A stretch of DNA of 64,000 bases from Lapidilactobacillus wuchangensis (GTDB lineage: Bacteria > Bacillota > Bacilli > Lactobacillales > Lactobacillaceae), in assembly GCF_003946645.1 (NCBI RefSeq), contig NZ_RHOU01000002.1, positions 90,488 through 154,487 on the forward strand. Reading direction: 5' to 3'. Shown here one piece after another: positions 16,628 to 23,691 of the stretch. The first letter of the stretch is position 1, and each line of letters begins with the position of its first letter. The position numbers and the translations under genes were made by a program. Under the pieces are notes generated by a model that did no database searches, was not told the DNA's origin, and was given only the letters and a program-made list of their open reading frames with translations.

Positions 16628-17884
16628 ATGAAACTTGTTGGCATTGTGGGTTCGAATTCAGATCAATCTTATAACCGACTATTGATGAAATATATTGCCG
16701 TTCATAACGGCGATTTGTTTGACTTAGAAATTTTAGATACCAAGGATATTCCTTTATTTAATCAAAGTAATGACCAAACTGACAGTGGTCCGATTCAGTT
16801 TATGAAACGTAAAATTGAACAGGCTGACGGGGTGATTATTGCCACGCCGGAACATAATCATACTGTTCCCGCAAATTTAAAAAGTCTGATCGAATGGTTA
16901 TCTTTTAAAATCCATCCTTTGGATAATAAGCCAGTGCTGATTATTGGTGCTTCTTATTACGACCAAGGTTCTTCTCGGGCCCAATTACATTTGCGGCAAA
17001 TTATGGAAGCCCCTGGCGTCAATGCCATTGTGATGCCAGGCAACGAATTTTTATTGGCTGAAGTGAAGCAAGCCTTTGATGAGTTTGGCGAGATTAAAGA
17101 TGCGAAAACAAGCGAATTCTTGCAAGTTACTTTGCGCAAGTTCGTTAAATTTGTTCACGTTGCTAAAGCATTGGAAGAGCCCAAGCCATTGCCTAAAGAA
17201 GATCTTAATGCCACTGGTCAGATCGCCACGACGATTCCCGATGTGGATATGCGGGCGGCGGATTGGGTCGAGCAGGCAGCTAAGAAAGTTCAAGCCGTCA
17301 GTGGTGATACTTATGTTCAGTTGGATCGTGGTATTCTGACCGTTGATCAAATTAATTATTTGTTGTCATCAATGCCAATGGAACTCACGTATGCTGACAG
17401 CAACAATGAATTTTTATATTATAATGCTGGTAAGGAACAGGCCGGAACTTTGGCTGGCCGTCGACCAGATCAAGTCGGCAATCCCTTAATTGTTTGCCAT
17501 CCGGCGAAGGCTTTAAAAAATGTCGAGTGGGTCTTACAACAATTACGTGCGGGCAAGCAAGATGTGATTCGCATTCACGTGCCCAAACATGGCCCTGATA
17601 AATATGTGGTGCATAGTTATCAGGCGATGCACGATGACCAACAGCGTTATGTGGGGCTGAATGAATATGTCATGGATATTAAACCGGTAATTGATTGGTA
17701 CTTACAACAAACCAAGCAGCAATTAGTCGGAACGACATCAACTACGGCGGCAGTCGCCAGTGCTTCTGTTAAGAGCGAGCCTGTCAGCAATGATGCTGTT
17801 GCCAGTGCCTCAGTTAAAAATGAGGCCGCAACTACCACACCAGCAAAGGCCGATGGGGTGGCCAGCGCGTCAGTTAAACCTTAA
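16628..17884 (+). CDS. FMN reductase-PAS protein with triple flavinylation-like C-terminal tail
   Basis: About 418 residues from the ATG at 16628, which follows GAGGTG. Residues 1-180 form an FMN_red flavodoxin-like domain (GSNSDQSYNRLLM, ATPEHNHTVPANLKSLIEWL). Residues about 215-350 match the PAS domain found at the end of DUF438 proteins (GILTVDQINYLLSSMPMELT, CHPAKALKNVEWVLQQLRAG). The tail is a flexible Ala/Thr/Ser/Lys-rich stretch with three copies of VASASVK; the last two read DAVASASVK and DGVASASVK, close to the ApbE target D-x-x-(T/S)-(G/S)-A-(T/S). With a cytosolic apbE just upstream, I infer that FMN is covalently attached at up to three Ser residues. The gene follows the shorter homolog by 14 bases and is closed by a strong terminator. 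Confidence 0.88.
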   Translation: MKLVGIVGSNSDQSYNRLLMKYIAVHNGDLFDLEILDTKDIPLFNQSNDQTDSGPIQFMKRKIEQADGVIIATPEHNHTVPANLKSLIEWLSFKIHPLDNKPVLIIGASYYDQGSSRAQLHLRQIMEAPGVNAIVMPGNEFLLAEVKQAFDEFGEIKDAKTSEFLQVTLRKFVKFVHVAKALEEPKPLPKEDLNATGQIATTIPDVDMRAADWVEQAAKKVQAVSGDTYVQLDRGILTVDQINYLLSSMPMELTYADSNNEFLYYNAGKEQAGTLAGRRPDQVGNPLIVCHPAKALKNVEWVLQQLRAGKQDVIRIHVPKHGPDKYVVHSYQAMHDDQQRYVGLNEYVMDIKPVIDWYLQQTKQQLVGTTSTTAAVASASVKSEPVSNDAVASASVKNEAATTTPAKADGVASASVKP

Positions 17885-17893
17885 TCAGGGCAA

Positions 17894-17934
17894 TAAAAAA
17901 GTTTTGACAATGATTATTGTCAAAACTTTTTTTG
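17894..17934. terminator. Bidirectional terminator after the flavin module
   Basis: AAAAAGTTTTGACAAT and ATTGTCAAAACTTTTTTT form a perfect stem with T-runs on both strands, ending the FMN reductase operon and serving the convergent CPBP-like gene. Confidence 0.9.
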
Positions 17935-18006
17935 TTGTTTTTTTATTGTTATGAAGTGGAACTAATAAGGAAATTAGCCCTAATCAAATGGCCACCAAAC
18001 ACTTAA

Positions 18007-18678
18007 TTAAGCCAGGACAATGACCAGAATGGTACTAAAGATGTTTAGAAAAATAGGGACGGCTAAATTATGAGTGCGAAGATAACTGAGGGCGAATAGC
18101 CAGCCCAAGGACATTTGAATGAAAGCAGGCATAAAGAAAGGCTGAAATTGTAACACCGCATAAAGTGCGCCACTAATCAGAACCGCTAAAACAATATTTA
18201 AAGGCGTTTCGGCTCGGAAGAAATAGTTGTTGAAGAAACCAGCGACTAAGTATTGCTGAATGATTGGTGTAATGATGCCGGCGATTAATAAGTAAAGCCA
18301 AAAGCCACCATCTTTAAATTCAAATCTAGTAATTAAATGACTGAATTCTGGCATTTGATTTTGTGCCTGGAGCCAAGCAATTAATAAATTTAAGCCGCCC
18401 ACAGCTAAGACCATCACTAGGAAAAAGCCGAAGCAATTTTCAAAAACATCGCTGAGATGGTTTAAGGGATGAGCGAAATAACGCTTTTCAAGATTAAACT
18501 GCCGCACGAAAAAGGTTAAAGTTAACGCGGCAATACAGAAAAAGAGCAAAGTAAAAACACCAGAAATACTGGTTTTCGTGATTGCCATATTTTTAAACCA
18601 GCTGGTCAATAAAACCAGCACCAGAAAAATGGCATATCGAATTAAGTTACCAGTGCGTGACGCGGGACTTTTCATCAT
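18007..18678 (-). CDS. CPBP (Abi)-like membrane protein lacking catalytic residues
   Basis: About 223 residues with six to seven membrane helices. I start it at the ATG at 18678, seven bases after GGGGAG; an upstream TTG at 18693 overlaps that site. The topology and the C-terminal order of segments match CPBP intramembrane proteases, but the motifs have changed: where active members have EExxxR the protein reads QQYLVAG, where a conserved His follows in the next motif it reads YAVLQFQPFF, and the last motif is IFLNIFSTIL, with Asn where a His is usual. It is therefore likely proteolytically inactive, a scaffold, or a different member of the fold. It is transcribed with the next gene direction-wise but separated from it by about 90 bases. 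Confidence 0.65.
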   Translation of the reverse strand: MMKSPASRTGNLIRYAIFLVLVLLTSWFKNMAITKTSISGVFTLLFFCIAALTLTFFVRQFNLEKRYFAHPLNHLSDVFENCFGFFLVMVLAVGGLNLLIAWLQAQNQMPEFSHLITRFEFKDGGFWLYLLIAGIITPIIQQYLVAGFFNNYFFRAETPLNIVLAVLISGALYAVLQFQPFFMPAFIQMSLGWLFALSYLRTHNLAVPIFLNIFSTILVIVLA

Positions 18679-18769
18679 TGTAATACTCCCCAACTATTAT
18701 AAACTCAATAAAATCATACAATAATTAGGGAAATAATGCGACTTAAAACTTTACTAAGATTGAGTCAAA

Positions 18770-19264
18770 TTAATGATGGTGCCGCTTAGTGGCAATTTTA
18801 TTAATCATTCGTTGTTCGCGATGGTGGTTCACGCGATAGTAAACATAAAGCATACCTAAGGCGATAATGAGAATATTTAATGCCACCATGCTCAGAGGAT
18901 TAACTGACCATGAGAATGCGCGTAGCAGCTCACGAGTGGCAACAAAACCGTTTAACATTCCCGCCAAAGCAATGTAGCACCAAGCCACGGCTTTATTCAG
19001 AAATTGGAAAATTTGATGGTATTCTTCCTGACTGCCAATACTGTCGTGAAGAATTCTAATGCCGCGATGTTTTTCTTTGATCACTTTTAACGGCGGAATT
19101 AACCAATACCAAGGTGAAACTGGTGGATACTTGGCATTAGCTTCGGTGAAGCGGCTAATGATTTGTTGTTGTTCTAAGACTTCAAGAACGCCTTGATAAA
19201 GTGGAAAGACAAACAATAACCAGACACCAACAAAGGTAAAACAGGCGAATAATTGATCACTCAT
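18770..19264 (-). CDS. Membrane protein of unknown function
   Basis: 164 residues with an N-terminal membrane helix (about 5-26), a cytosolic or external charged region of about 65 residues (ISRFTEANAKYPPVSPWYWL), and two further helices (about 92-112 and 123-145). The C-terminus is basic and ends in three His residues after KIATKRH. AGGAG precedes the ATG. I recognise no family. It lies between the CPBP-like gene and the SOS-regulated polymerase pair on the same strand, but with gaps of 70-90 bases on either side, so coupling to those genes is not established. Confidence 0.7.
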   Translation of the reverse strand: MSDQLFACFTFVGVWLLFVFPLYQGVLEVLEQQQIISRFTEANAKYPPVSPWYWLIPPLKVIKEKHRGIRILHDSIGSQEEYHQIFQFLNKAVAWCYIALAGMLNGFVATRELLRAFSWSVNPLSMVALNILIIALGMLYVYYRVNHHREQRMINKIATKRHHH

Positions 19265-19335
19265 GTTGCTTGCTCCTTAAATATGACTTCAAAGTAAGCA
19301 TACAACAAATCGGCATAATCGGTGTACTGCGAAGA

Positions 19336-19731
19336 TTACTTGTTGTTGGCCTCTTGGTCAGATGTGTCGGTTAAGGGCTGTAAACGAACATGATGCACTT
19401 CCAGCAAGTTAAATTGTTGATTTCCTAGATAGAAACCTTGGGCCATTAAAGCCGTAACGTACCCTTGATACTCTTGAATTTGCTCACTATCGTTACCGAT
19501 GGCGTTTAATTGCAGAATAATTGGCAGGTGATGATTGAAAGCCTTTAGAATAAGCTGCGTTAATTCTTCCCGGGATAATTGGGGCTGTTTCGTTGGCTGA
19601 TAGCGTAGATTCCGGGTGACTTTTTCTAATTGTTGGGTATGATCACTTAAATAAAAGCCCGCCCATTTCATCATGCCACGATCATGATAATCTTTAAAAA
19701 ATTGCTGCACCGTTTCATCGAAATCACTCAT
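19336..19731 (-). CDS. YolD-like protein, partner of the Y-family polymerase
   Basis: 131 residues from the ATG at 19731, which overlaps the end of the polymerase gene by 8 bases (translational coupling). DRGMMKWAGFYLSDH near the N-terminus is the YolD-like signature (RGMxKWxxF/AxLxxH). The rest is a small alpha/beta domain with an acidic, Gln-rich end (DTSDQEANNK). YolD-like genes are regularly found next to UmuC/DinB-type polymerases in Firmicutes and are thought to act in UmuD-like fashion in the SOS response, though their mechanism is not settled. Control is by the SOS box upstream of the polymerase gene. Confidence 0.82.
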   Translation of the reverse strand: MSDFDETVQQFFKDYHDRGMMKWAGFYLSDHTQQLEKVTRNLRYQPTKQPQLSREELTQLILKAFNHHLPIILQLNAIGNDSEQIQEYQGYVTALMAQGFYLGNQQFNLLEVHHVRLQPLTDTSDQEANNK

Positions 19732-21022
19732 AACTGTTACCACCATTATGACCACCAACTAATCCAGTCCGCTGAATCGCTGTACCGCCACTGAGCAGAC
19801 TGCTAGCCTTGACGACTGTTTTAAAGCCATAACGCTGTCTTAGATGGTCGACAACGAAATCCTGCTGACGGCGTTGAATTTGACTATGAGGGGTTTCAAA
19901 AAAATTCAGTTGTTGACTTTGATCCGGAATTAAATTGCCATAACTAATACCAACGTTGCGAATTGCCTGGCCTTGCCAATGGGCGTGAAAGAGGCCAAGA
20001 ACTGTTGCGGTTAAATCGTGATTTAAATTGGTGGGGGTAATTTTTGCTTGATGGGAGGAAAAGTGGCGGCCAGTTGTTTCTCGCTGGGCTAGGCCAAGGG
20101 ATAAGCTGACTAAGCCGGTTTGCAGGTGTCGTTTGCGGATTCGGGCGGCAACTTGTTCAGCAATTTCACGCAGGACGATTTCGATTTCAGCCGGTTTGCT
20201 GTAGTTTCGGGGCAGGACCTGCGAATTGCCATAGCTACGACTAACCGGCTGATATTTTTGGGCGATGATACTGCGATCAATCCCCCAAGCAGTGGCGAAT
20301 AATTGGGCACCAATAACGCCAAGCTGATTTTGAAGCAAATAAGGATCAGTGTGGGCCAGTTGATACATGTTGTGAATGCCCAATTTTTCTAGACGATCAG
20401 CCAGATGTTGACCAATGCCCCAAATATCAGTTAGATTTTTGACTTGCCAAATGGTATCGGGCACATTCTGATAATGCCAAGTTGCCAGCATGGCATGGTT
20501 GTGTTTGGCTTCAATATCCATGGCCAGTTTAGCTAACAAGGGATTATCACCAAGACCAACCGTCGTGTAGACGCCGACTTCTTGGCGTACGGCTAACTGA
20601 ATTTTACGAGCAACTTCTTCTGGTGAGCGGCCAAAAAGCCGCCATGATTTGGTCAGATCAAGCATGGACTCGTCAATAGAATAAGCATGTAAATCTTCGC
20701 TGGCCACGAAGCGGCGATAAATCGCGTTGATTTCCAGATTTTTTTCAATATATAAATTCATCCGTGGTTGAACTTTGATCAGTCGGGGGTCGTCAGGTAA
20801 ATCTTTGAAACGGGAAACGTTACTAATGCCGAATAATTTCTTAGCCATTGGTGAAGCGGCCAGCACTAAACCACCGCCACCAGTATTTTCTTCTTGAGAA
20901 ACTACGACTAAGGCTGCGCGTAAGGGGTTCAATTTCTTTTCGACACATTCAACGCTGGCATAAAACGATTTACTATCGATCATCATGACGGTATGAATTG
21001 GCTCACTTTGATAATCAAACAT
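19724..21022 (-). CDS. Y-family DNA polymerase (UmuC/UvrX-like), SOS-induced
   Basis: About 432 residues from the ATG at 21022, preceded by GGAGG at 8 bases. It is a translesion polymerase of the Firmicute UvrX/YqjW group. Palm motifs are intact: MMIDSKSFYASVECVEK (first metal Asp), LAASPMAKKLFGISN, and YSIDESMLDLT (second catalytic acidic pair). The little-finger domain with helix-hairpin-helix elements (LTDIWGIGQHLADRLEKLGI) follows, then the C-terminal region without a clear beta-clamp pentapeptide. An SOS box lies 19 bases before the start. It forms an operon with the overlapping YolD-like gene, so both should be induced by DNA damage and allow error-prone bypass. Confidence 0.94.
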   Translation of the reverse strand: MFDYQSEPIHTVMMIDSKSFYASVECVEKKLNPLRAALVVVSQEENTGGGGLVLAASPMAKKLFGISNVSRFKDLPDDPRLIKVQPRMNLYIEKNLEINAIYRRFVASEDLHAYSIDESMLDLTKSWRLFGRSPEEVARKIQLAVRQEVGVYTTVGLGDNPLLAKLAMDIEAKHNHAMLATWHYQNVPDTIWQVKNLTDIWGIGQHLADRLEKLGIHNMYQLAHTDPYLLQNQLGVIGAQLFATAWGIDRSIIAQKYQPVSRSYGNSQVLPRNYSKPAEIEIVLREIAEQVAARIRKRHLQTGLVSLSLGLAQRETTGRHFSSHQAKITPTNLNHDLTATVLGLFHAHWQGQAIRNVGISYGNLIPDQSQQLNFFETPHSQIQRRQQDFVVDHLRQRYGFKTVVKASSLLSGGTAIQRTGLVGGHNGGNSYE

Positions 21023-21040
21023 CGTTTTTTCCTCCAATCG

Positions 21041-21054
21041 CAAACATACGTTCG
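21041..21054 (-). promoter_or_regulatory. SOS box (LexA/DinR operator)
   Basis: CGAACGTATGTTTG on the minus strand matches the Gram-positive LexA consensus CGAACRNRYGTTYG at every constrained position except a single tolerance in the right half. It lies just upstream of the Y-family polymerase gene. Confidence 0.88.
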
Positions 21055-21148
21055 CATTAATTATAAATTACAACAAACGCCAGCAAATTGCAACCGCCAA
21101 CCGTAGTAAAATCGTGGTGAAATTTCAGATCCTGGAACTGATGAAAAC

Positions 21149-21177
21149 TTGACAGGTAAATCATTTGCCGTTAAACT
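21149..21177 (+). promoter_or_regulatory. Strong promoter of a probable noncoding RNA
   Basis: TTGACA (21149-21154), a 17-base spacer and TAAACT (21172-21177): a consensus -35 and good -10 not followed by any coding start for about 400 bases. Confidence 0.75.
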
Positions 21178-21183
21178 AAGCTT

Positions 21184-21389
21184 ATAAATTTTTCCCGAAT
21201 TAGAAATTGAGGTATTTTAATGAGTGTAGCAGGTATCTAATCAGTAAGTGAATAAGCCAATGAACTAATTGACCTAACAAAGATAGTTTGGTAGGTGGTT
21301 TATTTGGCATACTTATGGTGTGATACCTGTCGTAATGCTTATTTAGCTTAATCATTAAAGACATTGGTCGCGGACCAGTGTCTTTTTTT
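21184..21389 (+). ncRNA. Probable structured small RNA of about 200 nt, possibly 6S-like
   Basis: The region between the promoter at 21149 and a rho-independent terminator (AAGACATTGGTC/GACCAGTGTCTT and seven T, 21357-21389) has no plausible ORF. It can fold into a long rod: TAAGC..AAAT near the 5' end with ATTTAGCTTA before the terminator, AGGTATC with GATACCT, TAAGT with ACTTA, GCCAAT with ATTTGGC, and an apical CCTAACAAA/TTTGGTAGG stem. A long rod with a closing stem and internal bubbles is how 6S RNA looks, but I cannot confirm it; another small RNA is equally possible. This RNA fills most of the 21055-21572 gap. Confidence 0.6.
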
Positions 21390-21572
21390 GTGTCTGCTGA
21401 AATCTAGCAACGTCGTCAAAAATATTGGGAAAAATTTATTCAGGAATCACACTGCGTTATTTTAGAAAGGAACAGGTTGTTTCATGCCGATTGCTGTTAA
21501 ATAACTTTTTGCAGTGCTTAAAAATAAAGATTAAATTTGCTGTAAAAAGTCGAAAAAGGAGAATTATTACCA

Positions 21573-21644
21573 ATGATAAAAAGAACGGAGCTATTTAAAA
21601 TTGACAAAAAATACAATTATTACCAACGAGACGGTACATCATGA
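21573..21644 (+). CDS. Possible 23-residue leader peptide overlapping the rsgA start
   Basis: ATG at 21573 follows AAAAAGGAG at 10 bases, a better ribosome binding site than that of the downstream gene. The frame encodes MIKRTELFKIDKKYNYYQRD plus GTS and stops at 21644, overlapping the TTG-started rsgA-like gene in another frame by 44 bases. It may couple translation or be fortuitous. No similarity is recognised. Confidence 0.3.
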   Translation: MIKRTELFKIDKKYNYYQRDGTS

Positions 21645-22944
21645 CGTTAAAGCACGTATTATTGGCGTTCATCAGGATCTATTTAACATTACTTGTAAAT
21701 TTGGGACTGGTTTGGCACGGATCAAACAGGGAAATTATCGCCAGGAAATCGCAGAATATCCAACGATTGGTGACGAGGTAAGACTGAATTGGCAAGGTGC
21801 TGATTTAAGTATTATCTTAGAAACGTTACCGCGGAAATCCTACTTTAAGCGACTTGATGGTGCGAGTAGTGGTCATCGAGCGCAAGCTGTTGCGGCTAAT
21901 TTCGATGAAGTCTTTATTATTCAGGCCTTGGGTGCTGACTTTAATTTACGACGATTAGAACGCTATTTAACCCTTGCCTGGGAGTCAGGTGGCACGCCGG
22001 TTATTGTTTTGACCAAAGCCGACTTAATTGATGCAACTGAAATTGCGGCAAAATTAGTGGCCGTACAGGAAATTGCCGTTGGCGTGGAAGTTTTGGTGAT
22101 TTCGAACCAGAGTCACCAAGGTTATCAGGCGTTACAAAAACATTTACGAGCAAATTGGACGATTGTCCTTTTAGGCTCATCAGGCGTGGGCAAGTCAACC
22201 TTAGTGAACCAATTGTTGGCAACACCACAACAAAAGACCGCTGCAATTCGCGCGCAAGATCAACGTGGTCGTCATACAACTAGTCAACGCCAGTTATTGA
22301 TGTTACCAACAAAAACGGCGATTATTGATACGCCGGGGATGCGTGAGCTAGGTATTTGGGACGCAACTAGTGGTCTCAGTCATAGCTTTGCTGACGTTGA
22401 ACAATACTTTGGTCATTGTCGCTTCCGTGATTGTCGTCATCAACAGGAGCCTGGTTGTGCCATTAAGCAGGCGTTACGTAACGGCGAACTATCTCGGGAT
22501 CGTTGGGCCAGTTACCAACAGTTACAAGCAGAATCAGATTTTAGTACTGATAAACAAACTTATTTGCGAACGAAGCAACAGCGAATGAAGGCCATTAGTC
22601 AATTCCAACGACGGCAGCAGCCTAACTTTGAACAGCGGGCCTGTCTGGATAGTTTTATTTGTCAGAATTGTGGCCGCATGGTTTTACCAGAAAATGCCGG
22701 CACCAAACAGCGTAATCATTGTCCTTATTGTTTGGCGAGCCTGCATGTTGATCATCGACCTGGTGACCGTTCGGCGTTATGTCACGGTGTAATGGATGCG
22801 ATTAGTGTTTGGCAACGTGATAATGGTGAGCTGGCTTTGATTCATCGTTGTCGCGAATGCGGTCAGTTAGTTTCTAACCGAATTGCCGCCGATGATGACC
22901 AGCAGTTGATTCGAAAACTAGCGGTGCAACCAATTAGCCGGTAA
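21601..22944 (+). CDS. rsgA: RsgA-type ribosome assembly GTPase fused to an RNHCP zinc-binding domain
   Basis: 447 residues from a TTG start (GGAG 10 bases upstream). An N-terminal OB-like domain (about 15-80) is followed by a circularly permuted GTPase: LTKAD (G4) before GSSGVGKSTLVNQL (G1, about 190), RGRHTTSQRQLL (G2) and DTPGMRELG (G3). The RsgA zinc finger is seen in HCRFRDCRHQQEPGC. Unlike normal RsgA (about 300 residues) the protein continues with an RNHCP domain (about 350-447): FICQNCGR, RNHCPYCLASLHVDHRPGDR, a further HRCRECG and NRIAADDDQ. RsgA acts in 30S maturation; the RNHCP domain is of unknown function and probably binds zinc. The fusion suggests a variant RsgA, perhaps in addition to the standard gene elsewhere. 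Confidence 0.9.
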   Translation: MTKNTIITNETVHHDVKARIIGVHQDLFNITCKFGTGLARIKQGNYRQEIAEYPTIGDEVRLNWQGADLSIILETLPRKSYFKRLDGASSGHRAQAVAANFDEVFIIQALGADFNLRRLERYLTLAWESGGTPVIVLTKADLIDATEIAAKLVAVQEIAVGVEVLVISNQSHQGYQALQKHLRANWTIVLLGSSGVGKSTLVNQLLATPQQKTAAIRAQDQRGRHTTSQRQLLMLPTKTAIIDTPGMRELGIWDATSGLSHSFADVEQYFGHCRFRDCRHQQEPGCAIKQALRNGELSRDRWASYQQLQAESDFSTDKQTYLRTKQQRMKAISQFQRRQQPNFEQRACLDSFICQNCGRMVLPENAGTKQRNHCPYCLASLHVDHRPGDRSALCHGVMDAISVWQRDNGELALIHRCRECGQLVSNRIAADDDQQLIRKLAVQPISR

Positions 22945-23052
22945 TAGTGCCGATTTTTGATGAAATGATCAAAATTGTGCCGAAGCAATTTATTTCTTTT
23001 GAACCGTTATTTTGGTTTAATTAAGATAATTTGAAAATTGGAGTGAGTTGAG

Positions 23053-23592
23053 ATGCGCGGTTTAGTAGTGATTGATTATACCAATGATTTTGTTGCCAGT
23101 GATGGTGCTTTAACCACCGGCGAGCCTGGTCAGAAAATTGCCCCGGCGTTATTGCAGGTGACGAAAGATTTCGTTGCTCGCCAAGATTTTGTGGTGATGG
23201 CAGTGGATGGCCACGATCCAGCCGATCAATATCATCCGGAGAATAAATTATTTCCACCGCATAATGTGATTGGAACTACTGGTCGACACTTGTATGGTGA
23301 ATTAGCAACTTATTATCAGCAAAATCAGGACCAATTTTATTGGTTGGATAAGCGCCACTATTCAGCTTTTTGCGGGACTGATTTAGATTTACGATTGCGC
23401 GAACGACGCATTACCGAATTACATTTAGTCGGGGTTTGCACTGATATTTGTGTGTTACACACTGCAGTGGATGCTTACAACTTAGGTTATGATATTGTCA
23501 TTCATCAAGATGCGGTCGCCAGTTTCGATCCAGTGGGCCACGAATGGGCCTTGCGCCATTTCCAAAATACCTTGGGTGCCACACTTGTCTAA
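23053..23592 (+). CDS. Cysteine hydrolase of the isochorismatase/nicotinamidase family
   Basis: 179 residues. The family hydrolyses amides or vinyl ethers with an Asp-Lys-Cys triad. Asp is in VIDYTNDF (about residue 8), Lys in WLDKRHYSAFCGTDLDLRL, and Cys in LVGVCTDICVLHTAVDAYNLGY (the VCTDICV motif is typical of nicotinamidase-like members). DGHDPADQYHPENKLFPPH has the metal-binding Asp/His pattern of nicotinamidases (D-x-H), so deamidation of nicotinamide in NAD salvage is the most likely activity, but pyrazinamidase-like enzymes of other specificity cannot be excluded. GAGTTGAG precedes the ATG. It is transcribed singly between the rsgA-like gene and the DUF368 gene. Confidence 0.88.
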   Translation: MRGLVVIDYTNDFVASDGALTTGEPGQKIAPALLQVTKDFVARQDFVVMAVDGHDPADQYHPENKLFPPHNVIGTTGRHLYGELATYYQQNQDQFYWLDKRHYSAFCGTDLDLRLRERRITELHLVGVCTDICVLHTAVDAYNLGYDIVIHQDAVASFDPVGHEWALRHFQNTLGATLV

Positions 23593-23625
23593 TTATTAAG
23601 AATTTCTAAGCGCTATCAAAGTAAT

Positions 23626-23653
23626 TTGGTTTCAATCAAGCTCATGCTATAAT
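23626..23653 (+). promoter_or_regulatory. Promoter of the DUF368 gene
   Basis: TTGGTT (23626-23631), a 16-base spacer and a perfect TATAAT (23648-23653) stand 38 bases before the start codon. Confidence 0.65.
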
Positions 23654-23691
23654 TAATCTCGAGCGCAAAATTATGAAAACGAGGTTGATTT

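Noticed and set aside
16005-17884. Respiratory extracellular electron transfer module
   Set aside because: Neither ApbE nor the reductases has a signal peptide or lipobox, and no ndh2, eetA/B or exported FMN_bind protein is present; the module appears cytosolic.
20110-20322. Frames on both strands inside the Y-family polymerase gene
   Set aside because: Both overlap conserved polymerase sequence in other frames and have no ribosome binding site.
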